In this document: piece after piece, positions 15,950 to 24,267 of the stretch
Numbering within the stretch: position 1 is the stretch's first letter
Layout of the letters: every line of letters starts with the position of its first letter
Position numbers and translations under genes: made by a program
Notes under the pieces: model-generated
Database searches by the model: none
What the model was told of the DNA's origin: nothing
The model's input: the letters and a program-made list of their open reading frames with translations, nothing else
DNA from: Acetatifactor sp.
Lineage (GTDB): Bacteria; Bacillota; Clostridia; Lachnospirales; Lachnospiraceae
DNA length: 49,606 nt
Assembly: GCA_024403365.1 (NCBI GenBank)
Contig: JAKSRX010000002.1
Coordinates: 1 to 49,606 of the forward strand
Direction: 5' to 3'

Positions 15950-17338
15950 TTAAATGACTCCGGTCTGTAAGTAGATCGGCAATGCACGTACATAAATCAT
16001 ATATCCTGCCACAAATACCAATCCCGCAATGCTGAGGATCACAGCCGCACGGATCAGTCCCTCAGGGAACGCGAACTTCCCTTTCTTGATCAGTGTCAGC
16101 TGCTGCAGGCCTTTCACCATATAGTACATAAACGGGATCAGAGCCGGAAGCAGGTACCGTCCCTGATGCTGATAATCCATGGTATAGGCATAATAGATCA
16201 TCAGAAACAAGGGCATTCCGATACAAAACAGCATATTCAGATGGAAGAACCATTCCTTCCCGCTGATCTGTCTTCTCTTTTTCATAAAGCAAAGTCGAAG
16301 CAGGCAACCCAAGATGCCTAGCCCGAAGAAAAGTTCATAGCTCCAATACATCCATCTGCTAGCGAAGATAGCCATGGAACCGTATACCGCAACGAAACTG
16401 TAAAAGGCTATGATCATGGTGTGATTCTCAGAAAACATCTGTAGCAGAGTATATCCTTTTTCCTGATAGGTCTTCATGGTCAGGGGATTGACGGCCTCCA
16501 CCGCAAACTGCTCAGCCAGTTTTTCTCTTGTGCTTAAGCCCAGGATATCACCGTCCAGGACAAAATAACTACGAATGAACCACCAGGAAATACCCAGAAG
16601 AACGATGCAGCTGATCCTGATTCCCCAACGCAGCATCTCCTTCAGATCCAGGGTGAGCTTGCCATCTTTCTTCCGAATAAAATAAGCCACGAACAAGAAG
16701 ATGCAGCTTAAGATATATCCGTAGGCATTATAGTAGGACAGGGCACAGAGTATAATGCCCCCGCTCATCCATAAACTGTTCCTGTTATTGATCCCATCCT
16801 GATAGCAGCATACCAGCGCGTAGATCATCATGGATGTGGAGAACAGGCAGCAGGAGTCCGTATTGATATAGGTATGAATGAAGATATTCTGGGGCAAAAA
16901 CATGACCGCAAAGCAAAACAGCCATCGAAATCGGTCGTCTTTAAAAAGTCGCTTGCCCAAAAGATACACCACAAACGCCATCAAAAAGCCGAACAGAATG
17001 TTGACTCCCCGGGCACTGTACAGCAGGATCCGCTGGGATTCGGTGAACAGATGCACGAAACGCATGGTATATCCCTGCAGAATATAAGGAAATACGTTAT
17101 AAAGTCCGTAGGAAAAACCGTACCCCGGAATTCTGACTTCCTCTTCCAATCCTGTGGGTATGGTTCCGTGGTTACAGATAAATTGCGGTATCAAAATGCG
17201 GGCATGTTCATCCGGCGGATTTCCATACAGCGGCGGTGTATCCGACACCGGTTGGAAGAACGCAAGTGTACATGCCAGGATCAAAAAAGCCGATAGATAA
17301 AGGAATAAAATAATATGCTCTCTTTTTTTCTGTGTCAT
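15950..17338 (-). CDS. Polytopic membrane protein, DUF2142-like (GT-C type glycosyltransferase)
   Basis: This is a 462-residue protein with about twelve hydrophobic helices. Just after the first helix is NPPDEHARILIPQF, the PPDExxH-type motif of DUF2142 proteins. These are related to lipid-linked glycosyltransferases of the GT-C fold, and the acidic residues of this first loop are the presumed active site. The ATG at 17338 is chosen because a promoter at 17385-17414 makes longer versions (to 17425) impossible; an ATG at 17371 would be almost leaderless. The nearest Shine-Dalgarno, AGGGGAG, is 16 bases away, so the start is not certain. The next gene is DUF6056-like. Confidence 0.75.
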   Translation of the reverse strand: MTQKKREHIILFLYLSAFLILACTLAFFQPVSDTPPLYGNPPDEHARILIPQFICNHGTIPTGLEEEVRIPGYGFSYGLYNVFPYILQGYTMRFVHLFTESQRILLYSARGVNILFGFLMAFVVYLLGKRLFKDDRFRWLFCFAVMFLPQNIFIHTYINTDSCCLFSTSMMIYALVCCYQDGINNRNSLWMSGGIILCALSYYNAYGYILSCIFLFVAYFIRKKDGKLTLDLKEMLRWGIRISCIVLLGISWWFIRSYFVLDGDILGLSTREKLAEQFAVEAVNPLTMKTYQEKGYTLLQMFSENHTMIIAFYSFVAVYGSMAIFASRWMYWSYELFFGLGILGCLLRLCFMKKRRQISGKEWFFHLNMLFCIGMPLFLMIYYAYTMDYQHQGRYLLPALIPFMYYMVKGLQQLTLIKKGKFAFPEGLIRAAVILSIAGLVFVAGYMIYVRALPIYLQTGVI

Positions 17339-17384
17339 AATATCTATTCTTCTACTCCCCTGAAAGTTTCCCATAACTACTGTC

Positions 17385-17414
17385 ATATTACCAAATTCGC
17401 TGCCTATAAGGCAA
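17385..17414 (-). promoter_or_regulatory. Promoter of the DUF2142-DUF6056 operon
   Basis: TTGCCT (17409-17414) and TAATAT (17385-17390) lie 18 bases apart, downstream of the ftsH terminator hairpin. The predicted start is near 17378. Confidence 0.6.
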
Positions 17415-17445
17415 GGAAAAGCCATATTTTATTTTTAAGCAAGTT

Positions 17446-17476
17446 AAAAGGACAGCCATGGGGTGACTGTCCTTTT
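17446..17476 (-). terminator. Terminator downstream of ftsH
   Basis: AAAAGGACAG pairs perfectly with CTGTCCTTTT around an eleven-base loop. The flanking A and T tracts make it symmetrical. It lies about 190 bases after the ftsH stop, which is unusually far. Confidence 0.75.
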
Positions 17477-17537
17477 AGAGAAGGTATTTCTTATGGGGTA
17501 TAGCAAAAAACTATATAATGTATTGGGGGGGTTACAA
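17446..17537 (-). ncRNA. Candidate C-rich small RNA or ftsH 3' UTR RNA
   Basis: An extended -10 motif (17543-17551) predicts a transcript of about 90 bases ending in the hairpin at 17446-17476. It would carry three C-rich stretches that look unpaired: seven C at 17525-17531, CCCC after a small TATAG/CTATA hairpin, and CACCCC in the terminator loop. C-rich single strands are typical of Firmicute small RNAs that cover Shine-Dalgarno sites. Without transcript data it could equally be the tail of the ftsH mRNA. Confidence 0.4.
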
Positions 17538-17542
17538 GTAGT

Positions 17543-17551
17543 ATAATAGCA
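17543..17551 (-). promoter_or_regulatory. Extended -10 promoter element upstream of the C-rich RNA candidate
   Basis: The minus strand reads TGCTATTAT, matching the TGnTATAAT extended -10 form. No good -35 element is seen, as is common for extended -10 promoters. Confidence 0.35.
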
Positions 17552-17611
17552 TCGCCTATGTTTTTTGCATATTCTCAAAATACACAAACTTTACAAAAGG
17601 TCATTGCTGTT

Positions 17612-17640
17612 TTTGTGAATATTTCACAAATATCATTTGT
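17612..17640. repeat. Two overlapping perfect inverted repeats after ftsH
   Basis: TTTGTGAA-TAT-TTCACAAA (17612-17630) overlaps ACAAAT-ATC-ATTTGT (17626-17640), so one arm can pair in two ways. They lie in the 325-base stretch between ftsH and the DUF2142-like gene. That stretch also holds the C-rich RNA candidate, the terminator and a promoter, with no credible small gene. Confidence 0.6.
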
Positions 17641-17663
17641 AAACTATTACCAATACACTTTCA

Positions 17664-19481
17664 CTAGCATTCGAACAAAGCCTCAAACTCACTTCGACCG
17701 ATCTTCTCTTTCTCCATCAGAAGAGCTGCGCAGGAATGCAATACATCCTCATGCTCTTGAATGATAGCCTTGGCTTTTGCGTAGCAATCATCGATGATAT
17801 CCTTCACTTCTCTGTCGATCTCACCTGCCATCATCTCGCTGTGACCCTTGGCGTGGGCCAGATCACGACCGATAAATACTTCATCGTCGTTGTCATCGTA
17901 GCAGATCACACCGATCTTGTCGCTCATACCATAGGTGGTAACCATTCTTCTTGCCACCTTGGTAGCTTTCTTGATATCGCTGGAAGCACCGGTGGTAATA
18001 TCGCCGAAGATGATCTCCTCTGCGATTCTTCCACCCAGGGAAACCATGATATTCTGGAGCATCTGGCTCTTGGTTAAGAACATCTCATCCTTCTCGGGAA
18101 GGGGCATGGTATATCCGGCTGCACCCTGACCGGTGGGAATGATGGATACGGTATAGACAGGTCCTACATCGGGAAGCAGATGGAACAGGATCGCATGTCC
18201 GGTCTCGTGATAAGCGGTGATACGCTTCTCCTTATCGGAGATCACACGGCTCTTCTTCTCCGCACCGATACCTACTTTTACAAAGGCCTTGCGGATATCA
18301 TCCTGAATAATGAACTTTCTATCGTTCTTGGCTGCACCGATGGCTGCCTCATTCATCAGATTCTCCAGATCCGCACCGGTAAATCCCGCTGTGGTCTGCG
18401 CAACCTGCTTCAAATCTACATCTTCTGCCAGGGGCTTGTTCTTGGCATGGACCTTCAGGATCTCCTCACGACCGGTGACATCGGGGGCACCTACGGTGAC
18501 CTTTCTGTCGAAACGGCCGGGACGTAAGATCGCAGGATCCAGGATATCCACACGGTTGGTAGCTGCCATGACGATAATGCCCTGGTTTGCGCTGAAACCA
18601 TCCATCTCAACCAATAACTGGTTCAGAGTCTGCTCTCTCTCGTCGTGTCCGCCGCCCATACCGGTACCACGCTGTCTTGCCACCGCATCGATCTCGTCGA
18701 TAAAGATGATGCAGGGAGCGTTTTTCTTGGCCTCTGCGAACATATCTCTCACACGGGAAGCACCGACGCCGACGAACATTTCTACGAAATCAGAACCGGA
18801 AATGCTGAAAAATGCTACATCCGCTTCGCCGGCAACTGCCTTTGCAAGCAAGGTCTTACCGGTTCCGGGAGGGCCTTCCAGCAGAACACCCTTAGGAATT
18901 CTGGCACCCATGGCATTGAACTTGCCGGGAGCCTTCAGAAACTCCACGATCTCTTCCAGTTCTTCCTTTTCCTCCTGGAGACCTGCCACCTGACTGAAGG
19001 TGATCTGCTTATCTCCCTTAGAAAGGATCGCGCGGCTCTTTCCGAAATCAGCCATTTTGCCGCCTCCACCGCCGCCTGCTGCCTGGGCTGACAGCATCAT
19101 AAACATGAACAGACAGGTGCCGAGAGTCAGCAAGATGGGTAAGATCGTGGTCACAAAAACACTGGGACGCTTTACGTCATACAGAGTAGGGTCCAGATCG
19201 TGGTCGCGAAGCAGGCTCTCCGCCTCCCTCACATCCGACACATACAGTATTTTGGTCGTTCCGTCCTTCAGATTCACATAGAGGGTACCGGTGGGAGTCT
19301 CCGCATTCATCTGGATCTTCACCCCGGTGACATTTCCGGCCTCCATGTCCTGGATCAGTTTATCTCTGGAATACTGGGCTGCTGTTCTGTTGTTGCTCAA
19401 AGAGCTGAGCAGCAGAAATACACCCAATAATACCAAGACTAAAAGAAGTCCGGAGCCAAAGCCTCTTTTTTCTTGTCTCAC
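17664..19481 (-). CDS. ftsH: ATP-dependent zinc metalloprotease FtsH
   Basis: This is a 605-residue membrane-anchored AAA+ protease that degrades misfolded membrane proteins and regulators. Two membrane helices (about 9-28 and 107-130) flank a small extracytoplasmic domain. The AAA module has Walker A GPPGTGKT near residue 200, Walker B IIFIDEID and the SRH segment [21 protein letters not shown]. The protease domain has the zinc site HETGH near 425, with Thr where many homologues have Ala. The C-terminus is short. It begins with GTG behind AGGAGG, which overlaps the end of hpt. It is the last gene of the conserved tilS-hpt-ftsH block. Confidence 0.97.
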   Translation of the reverse strand: MRQEKRGFGSGLLLVLVLLGVFLLLSSLSNNRTAAQYSRDKLIQDMEAGNVTGVKIQMNAETPTGTLYVNLKDGTTKILYVSDVREAESLLRDHDLDPTLYDVKRPSVFVTTILPILLTLGTCLFMFMMLSAQAAGGGGGGKMADFGKSRAILSKGDKQITFSQVAGLQEEKEELEEIVEFLKAPGKFNAMGARIPKGVLLEGPPGTGKTLLAKAVAGEADVAFFSISGSDFVEMFVGVGASRVRDMFAEAKKNAPCIIFIDEIDAVARQRGTGMGGGHDEREQTLNQLLVEMDGFSANQGIIVMAATNRVDILDPAILRPGRFDRKVTVGAPDVTGREEILKVHAKNKPLAEDVDLKQVAQTTAGFTGADLENLMNEAAIGAAKNDRKFIIQDDIRKAFVKVGIGAEKKSRVISDKEKRITAYHETGHAILFHLLPDVGPVYTVSIIPTGQGAAGYTMPLPEKDEMFLTKSQMLQNIMVSLGGRIAEEIIFGDITTGASSDIKKATKVARRMVTTYGMSDKIGVICYDDNDDEVFIGRDLAHAKGHSEMMAGEIDREVKDIIDDCYAKAKAIIQEHEDVLHSCAALLMEKEKIGRSEFEALFEC

Positions 19482-19499
19482 GCTCTGTAATCCTCCTAA

Positions 19500-20027
19500 T
19501 TAATCAAATGCTACGATTCCGATGTAAGGGAGATTACGATATCTCTGGTCATAATCCAATCCGTAGCCTACTACGAACTCATCGGGAATCTGGAATCCGG
19601 TGTAGTTTACATTGACATCCACTACACGTCTGTCGGGCTTATCAAGCAGTGTGCAAAGTCTTAAGGACTTAGGTCCTCTGTCCTGCAGCATTGCCAGCAG
19701 GTAGCTTAATGTTCTTCCGCTGTCCACGATATCCTCTACTACGATAACATCCTTTCCGGTGAGAGACTCATCCAGATCCTTTACGATCTTAACCACACCG
19801 CTGGACTTGGTATCGCTGCCGTAGCTGGATACAGACATAAAGTCCAAAGTTACGGGAACACTGATCCTCTTAGCCAGCTCACAGGTAAAGAAGGTGCCGC
19901 CCTTCAGTACACATACCAGATGAACTTCCTTGCCGGCATAGTCTCTGCTGATCGCTTCACCGATCTCCTGAATTCTTGTGTCTACCTGTTCCTCTGTCAG
20001 AAGAACCTCAACATGATGCTTTTCCAT
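19500..20027 (-). CDS. hpt: Hypoxanthine phosphoribosyltransferase
   Basis: This is a 175-residue purine-salvage enzyme converting hypoxanthine or guanine plus PRPP to IMP or GMP. It has the PRPP-binding motif VIVVEDIVDSGRT, the early LVCVLKGG loop and the base-binding DKPDRR region. GGAGGAGAA directly precedes the ATG at 20027, and the length equals that of other bacterial Hpt proteins, so longer in-frame versions were rejected. It lies between tilS (41-base gap) and ftsH, the usual Firmicute order; in Bacillus this gene trio is linked through a shared HprT-TilS role with ftsH expression. Confidence 0.96.
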   Translation of the reverse strand: MEKHHVEVLLTEEQVDTRIQEIGEAISRDYAGKEVHLVCVLKGGTFFTCELAKRISVPVTLDFMSVSSYGSDTKSSGVVKIVKDLDESLTGKDVIVVEDIVDSGRTLSYLLAMLQDRGPKSLRLCTLLDKPDRRVVDVNVNYTGFQIPDEFVVGYGLDYDQRYRNLPYIGIVAFD

Positions 20028-20068
20028 TTTCTCCTCCGTTCCGTGCCGAAGCACAATGCCCTTTTTTC

Positions 20069-21436
20069 TTATTGTCGATCTCTGCATTCTACCTGCAGAA
20101 TATGTTCAGTACCCGGTCCTATCTTATAATATTCGCTGATACGGTATCCGATGATCCAAAGAATATGATTGCCCTCCGCCAGCAGGTAGATCCGATCTCT
20201 CTGCTCCTCGGGGATCTTTTCTTCGATCATATATTTTTTGACGGACTTATGTATCACGCCGCCCTTACCGTCAGACACTGTCAGATAATCACCGACCTGT
20301 CTGGTGCGAACATCCAAAGACTCTCTTATTTTATCATAATCGAACCACTTCGTATACTGATTTTGGGGAATCTCTCCGCCTTCCTCATAGCCAAAATCAC
20401 TGAAGAGCAGTTCCGGCCCCATCAGTCCATCTCCCTGCGCCGCCTCGCCGCTTGTAATATATACTTTTCCATACTGTCTTCTGCAGCAGATATCAAAAGG
20501 AAGCTGAATGCTTCGGTTGCCGTCCCTGGTAAAAAGCTCCCTCACACCCTCGATGTGTACCGCCCGGATATCCTTGCCGTAGGGGGTTTTCTCCTCCAGA
20601 AGCTGCAACAATAGTCTGTTCTGAATTGCCTTGTGAAGTTCCAGGAAGGAACTTACCTCGATCGCGTCATCTCTGACACAATGCTTTCGCGCCGCCTCGG
20701 TCATATCCGTCAGAAAATCCTCCGCCTCGGCGATCACATCCGCGGTGCGGTTCATATGTACCACGGTCCTGTCGCAGATCTCCTGCCCTGCATAGTCTAA
20801 AATATGGTGACGCACCTTATTTCTGGTATAGAGATCCTCCAGATTGGTGGCGTCGGTACACCAGGTGATCTCTCTTGCCTGTAAATAGGCTTCGATCTCA
20901 CAACGCTCCAGAGTAAGCAGGGGGCGAATGATCCGGTCTCTGGTGGCTTCGATGCTGCGCAGTCCACGCATACCGCTTCCCCGGAAGAGATTTAGCAACA
21001 TAGTCTCCGCCCTGTCATTGGCATTGTGAGCCACGGCGATCTTAGCGGAAGGATACTGATCCGCTTCCCGGGAAAATGCCTTGTAGCGGACTCTTCGTCC
21101 CGCATCCTCCGGGGAGCATTTCTCCGCCTTTGCTACCTCATAAATATTCTCATAGACTGCCTGAAAAGGGATCTCAAACTGCTTGCAAAGACTTTCCACA
21201 TAAGCCTGATCCTCCACCGCTTCCGTGCGAACACCGTGGTTAACATGGACCACTCTCATAGAAAAGGGAACCTTCTCCCGATATGCCAGCAACACAAAGA
21301 AGAGACAGACAGAGTCTGCCCCTCCGGATACGCCGAGGACCACTGTATCCCCGGGAAGGATCATTTGTTTTTCTTCCATCGCGGCGAAAACTTTCTTCTC
21401 CACAGCGAAGGTAGTATCATCTTTACCGTATTTCAT
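20069..21436 (-). CDS. tilS: tRNA(Ile)-lysidine synthetase
   Basis: This is a 455-residue enzyme that attaches lysine to cytidine 34 of tRNA-Ile(CAU), changing its specificity from AUG to AUA. The PP-loop ATP-binding motif VLGVSGGADS lies about 35 residues from the start. It is followed by HVNHGVR, AHNANDRAETMLLNLFRGSG and the IIRPLL segment. The C-terminal substrate-binding domains include KWFDYDKI and the RTRQVGDYL region. Start choice is uncertain: the ATG at 21436 has AGGGA close by, while 21454 has no Shine-Dalgarno. It follows spoIIE by 90 bases from this start and precedes hpt. Confidence 0.95.
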   Translation of the reverse strand: MKYGKDDTTFAVEKKVFAAMEEKQMILPGDTVVLGVSGGADSVCLFFVLLAYREKVPFSMRVVHVNHGVRTEAVEDQAYVESLCKQFEIPFQAVYENIYEVAKAEKCSPEDAGRRVRYKAFSREADQYPSAKIAVAHNANDRAETMLLNLFRGSGMRGLRSIEATRDRIIRPLLTLERCEIEAYLQAREITWCTDATNLEDLYTRNKVRHHILDYAGQEICDRTVVHMNRTADVIAEAEDFLTDMTEAARKHCVRDDAIEVSSFLELHKAIQNRLLLQLLEEKTPYGKDIRAVHIEGVRELFTRDGNRSIQLPFDICCRRQYGKVYITSGEAAQGDGLMGPELLFSDFGYEEGGEIPQNQYTKWFDYDKIRESLDVRTRQVGDYLTVSDGKGGVIHKSVKKYMIEEKIPEEQRDRIYLLAEGNHILWIIGYRISEYYKIGPGTEHILQVECRDRQ

Positions 21437-21526
21437 ATTTCCCTGCCAAACCATGCTGCAGTAAGCAGCGTACTATGATCCATTCTATCTCATAGCCTGC
21501 AAAAAGTAAAGCCGTTGCACCCATTC

Positions 21527-22717
21527 CTAGCTGCAGGCACACCAGATCCCGGCCACCGCCACCGTCATATCGTCCCGCACATGGCCTCCGCCTGCAATGA
21601 TGGCCATTCGCAGCAATTGTTTTGCCAGTTCCCCGGGATTCTGCTCCCGCATCTCCCCCAGGCAGGCGCACAGACCTCTCTCGTAATCCATCTCCGTGAA
21701 CGCATCCGCTACCCCGTCGGAGATCATGACAAGAAAGTCTCCCTCCTGCATGGTATCCCGGATGGAACATGCCTCGATCTCCCTTACGGCCCCCAGGGGA
21801 AGGGATTCCCACTGCAGTACCTTCACCTCTCTATCTCTTTTCAGAAAAGATACCGCTCCGCCGATCTTCGTCACATTCACCTCGCCGTTATACAGATCGA
21901 TCTCCCCCATATCCAGGGTGGGGTGTTTGTCATCCTCTCCCATGAGGAAAAAAGCATTGTTGACCAGAGAGGCAGCAGTCTCCGGCGTACAGTCCGCCTC
22001 TAAGAACTTATCCATCAATTCCAGCACCCGCTCACTGTCTCTGCCGGCCTGCTCCCCGGATCCGGTGCCGTCGGACAATAATACCACCGCTTTTCCTCTC
22101 TCCGGGTATGTCACCAAAGTACTGTCTCCGGAAGTGACCGCGCCTTCCCTGGCCGCCCTGGCAAACCCGGTCAGCATCACATATCTCGGCTCCTCCTCCA
22201 GGCAGAAGGTATGGGGCGTTCTCTCCACCAGCATGGGAGAATTGGCAGAGAGCACCATCCGCCGGTTCAAAAGCACGGAGATCATGTTCACCACTTCCTC
22301 CGCCGGCACCGCGCCTCCCTTTTCCACCTTCAGGATCATGGCAAGCCGTTCTCTGCCTTCCTCCCCCGTTATGTAACAGGGGTCCGACACGCCGATCCCC
22401 TCCGCGGCAAGCTCCCGGTGCAGAAGCTTGCTCTTTCTACTCTCCATAGGGCGGTATTTTAATACTTCTCCCGCCACTTGTTTTAACAGATTCCCTGCCT
22501 TTTCCAGCTGGCTTCTCACCATCTGCCTGTTTTCCCACAATCTATAGTCTGTCAAATACTCTGCTTTGTCCTCTCCCCAGGTCTCACAGCACTCCGTATC
22601 ATAACTTTTGGCCAGTTCACAGAACCCATCCGCATAGGTCAACAGTTTTCTGCTCCATATCTCAGAGACCCTAAGTTCCTCCCTCTCTGTATTGCTTTTT
22701 CTGAATTCCAAACCCAT
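21527..22717 (-). CDS. spoIIE: SpoIIE-type PP2C phosphatase lacking the membrane domain
   Basis: This 396-residue protein corresponds to the cytoplasmic part of SpoIIE, which dephosphorylates SpoIIAA-P in the forespore and releases SigF. Residues 1-190 match the region before the phosphatase domain. The PP2C domain has the metal-binding motifs LLSDGTGSGEQAGRDSE (about 214-229), ISDGVAD (332-338) and RDDMT (381-385). Bacillus SpoIIE has about 827 residues with ten membrane helices in its first 320; here none is present, and only about 105 non-coding bases lie upstream, so the domain was not simply missed. AAAGGAG precedes the ATG. Its position between divIC and tilS supports orthology. Confidence 0.88.
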   Translation of the reverse strand: MGLEFRKSNTEREELRVSEIWSRKLLTYADGFCELAKSYDTECCETWGEDKAEYLTDYRLWENRQMVRSQLEKAGNLLKQVAGEVLKYRPMESRKSKLLHRELAAEGIGVSDPCYITGEEGRERLAMILKVEKGGAVPAEEVVNMISVLLNRRMVLSANSPMLVERTPHTFCLEEEPRYVMLTGFARAAREGAVTSGDSTLVTYPERGKAVVLLSDGTGSGEQAGRDSERVLELMDKFLEADCTPETAASLVNNAFFLMGEDDKHPTLDMGEIDLYNGEVNVTKIGGAVSFLKRDREVKVLQWESLPLGAVREIEACSIRDTMQEGDFLVMISDGVADAFTEMDYERGLCACLGEMREQNPGELAKQLLRMAIIAGGGHVRDDMTVAVAGIWCACS

Positions 22718-22756
22718 CGTGACTCTCCTTTCGCCCCGGGCAACAGGGTAACCACG

Positions 22757-22790
22757 ATTATAGGATCCTCCTTCTCACGTTTTTGTCAAA
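22757..22790 (-). promoter_or_regulatory. spoIIE promoter with 21-base spacer and Spo0A-box-like sequence
   Basis: TTGACA (22784-22789) and TATAAT (22757-22762), both perfect, are 21 bases apart on the minus strand. The Bacillus spoIIE and spoIIG promoters are SigA promoters with similarly long spacers that require Spo0A. The plus strand over the -35 reads TTTGTCAAA (22782-22790), a match to the 0A-box TTTGTCRAA, although six of its nine bases are fixed by the -35 itself. Confidence 0.7.
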
Positions 22791-22822
22791 ACACAGGTCC
22801 TCTGTCCTTCATTTTTTGCGAC

Positions 22823-22851
22823 AAAAAAAGCAGAAGCTTTCGCTCCTGCTT
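22823..22851 (-). terminator. Terminator of the hup-divIC transcript
   Basis: AAGCAGGAGC pairs with GCTTCTGCTT around GAAA (one G-T pair), followed by six or seven T. The stem begins at the divIC stop codon. It isolates spoIIE from the upstream genes. Confidence 0.9.
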
Positions 22852-23164
22852 ACTTTTCCTCTTTAAATAATATCTCACCTTCATAAACAAGTCCCAGTTT
22901 CTCTCTGGCCATATCCTCGATATAACCCTTGGTCTGGACTTCCTTGCCGAACTCATCGATCTCGGCGGCTCTCTCTTCCTCCGCCAGTATCTTCTCATCG
23001 AGCAGCTGTTCTTCCTGAGCCTTCAGCTCGATCTTATGGCGAATATCGGTGCTCTTCACCAAAACCATCACAGTAATACACGCAACAACGATTCCTACCA
23101 GGATCATACTGAAACGGTTTTGAGTTTTCTTGCGGTACTCGACTCTTCTTCTGGTTCTTGCCAT
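22850..23164 (-). CDS. divIC: DivIC/FtsB-type septum formation protein
   Basis: This is a 104-residue bitopic division protein. A very basic N-terminus (MARTRRRVEYRKK) is followed by one membrane helix (about 19-38), a Glu-rich coiled coil (about 44-75) and the C-terminal EDMAREKLGLVYEGEILF, the hallmark of the FtsB/DivIC family. It acts in the FtsL-DivIB-DivIC complex that activates septal wall synthesis. GAAAGGAG precedes the ATG. It follows yabQ almost directly and is ended by a strong terminator. Confidence 0.92.
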   Translation of the reverse strand: MARTRRRVEYRKKTQNRFSMILVGIVVACITVMVLVKSTDIRHKIELKAQEEQLLDEKILAEEERAAEIDEFGKEVQTKGYIEDMAREKLGLVYEGEILFKEEK

Positions 23165-23166
23165 AG

Positions 23167-23544
23167 CTACTCCTTTCGCATCTTTCGAAATACAGTTTGT
23201 AAATCTATTTTAGCCAGTTTAAAAAAAGCAGTCAACTTATTTTTCAACATCTTAAGAAACCGGGCGGAAATTGCCACATATCTGCGGCTCACCAGTTTCC
23301 CGTAGAGAAACATTCCCAGGCCGGTACCCAGGATCAGAAACCACCGGATCCTGCCCTGACCCTCCTGAACCAAAAGCAGAAATGCCCGAAAGGACACCGC
23401 GACTACGTAGGCAATATCCTCCAAAGACACGCAGACCATCCCTCTGGGGAACACTCTCCGAAGAATTCTCAGGCAGTCATAGAAGAAGGAGATACCGATG
23501 CCCAGGAGAAAGAATCGACACAGGAGCTGCAGCTGCTGGCTCAA
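23167..23544 (-). CDS. yabQ: YabQ spore cortex membrane protein
   Basis: This is a 125-residue protein with about three or four hydrophobic segments, a GxxxSFFYDCLRILRRVF motif near residue 20 and a basic C-terminal tail. It matches YabQ, a forespore outer-membrane protein needed for cortex formation in Bacillus. It starts with TTG immediately after the yabP stop, with AGAGG 12 bases upstream, so translation is probably coupled to yabP. The position between yabP and divIC is conserved in spore formers. Confidence 0.88.
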   Translation of the reverse strand: MSQQLQLLCRFFLLGIGISFFYDCLRILRRVFPRGMVCVSLEDIAYVVAVSFRAFLLLVQEGQGRIRWFLILGTGLGMFLYGKLVSRRYVAISARFLKMLKNKLTAFFKLAKIDLQTVFRKMRKE

Positions 23545-23844
23545 TTATTGAAATAACCTCTGTACCAGTGCCTTTTTCCCCTGAATTCCTTTTGCTTTGC
23601 TGCTGTAAGTCAGGCTGTCTATGGTTCCGTCCAGGTCCACTTCCCCCTTTTCCAGGTTCAGGCGGTTCACATGAAGGTCTTCTCCCTTCACCACCAGCAT
23701 CCCCTGACTTGTCTCCAGCACCACCTCATGAATATCAAAGGAAAGCACATCGCTGACTCCCGTTAAGGAGCCGCTCTTTCGGTCATTTATGATCACTTTG
23801 TGAGGCAAGACCACCTTGCCTGCCTCTTCTCTCAGGTCCTTCAT
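23545..23844 (-). CDS. yabP: YabP/YqfC-type sporulation protein
   Basis: This is a 99-residue soluble protein with repeated short beta motifs: LPHKVIINDRKSGSLTGVSDVLSFDIHEVVLET, then MLVVKGEDLHVNRLNLEKGEVDLDGTIDSLTY. This is the YabP pattern. In Bacillus, YabP is made in the mother cell and helps with spore coat/cortex assembly. GAGAGGATAGAG precedes the ATG. The 102 bases upstream, to the S4 gene stop, show no strong promoter or terminator, so it may be read from hup or from an unrecognised sporulation sigma promoter. Confidence 0.93.
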   Translation of the reverse strand: MKDLREEAGKVVLPHKVIINDRKSGSLTGVSDVLSFDIHEVVLETSQGMLVVKGEDLHVNRLNLEKGEVDLDGTIDSLTYSSKAKGIQGKKALVQRLFQ

Positions 23845-23946
23845 CTCTATCCTCTCTTTCTGCAGGAGCTCTCCCCCTCTACAGAAATTCTATGCCATGG
23901 ACCTGAAAAACATTCTGAAACCCTTCCACTTTTAGGGTCGGATCCT

Positions 23947-24186
23947 TTATACGTAACGGAAAAGCTCCTTGGCTTCTTCCTTTCTCACGGTCTCCTGCAC
24001 ATCCAGGACCTCTACCTTTACTTCCTTATTACCGAAAACGATGGTAATGATGTCTCCTTCCTTCACATTGGCGGAAGCCTTGGCCGGCTTGTCGTTGATC
24101 AGCACTCTGCCGCTGTCGCAGGCTTCATTGGCTACGGTACGACGCTTGATCAGGCGGGACACCTTCAAATATTTATCCAGTCTCAT
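23947..24186 (-). CDS. rqcP: RNA-binding S4 domain protein (RlbA/RqcP/Hsp15-like)
   Basis: This is a 79-residue protein made of one S4 RNA-binding domain: MRLDKYLKVSRLIKRRTVANEACDSGRVLINDKPAKAS, then a C-terminal strand pair and a basic end. Bacillus YabO/RqcP, found at this same place, binds 23S rRNA and stalled 50S-tRNA complexes and supports RqcH-driven alanine tailing. The ATG at 24186 follows AAAGGATG; a longer frame to 24252 would add residues without homology and would start inside the hup terminator. Confidence 0.92.
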   Translation of the reverse strand: MRLDKYLKVSRLIKRRTVANEACDSGRVLINDKPAKASANVKEGDIITIVFGNKEVKVEVLDVQETVRKEEAKELFRYV

Positions 24187-24212
24187 ATAACATCCTTTCT
24201 CGCGGCTATAAC

Positions 24213-24247
24213 ATAAAAGAACGGAGAACCCGAAACAGGTTCTCCGT
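24213..24247 (-). terminator. Terminator of hup
   Basis: ACGGAGAACC pairs with GGGTTCTCCGT around a short loop, followed by TCTTTTATG, 20 bases after the hup stop. The weak T tract suggests partial read-through into the S4 gene. Confidence 0.75.
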
Positions 24248-24267
24248 CGCAAAATGAACTTATCAAA

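Noticed and set aside
17612..17630. Rex or CRP operator
   Set aside because: The half-sites fit, but the centre has one base too few for either consensus and no gene start lies downstream. It is kept only as an inverted repeat.
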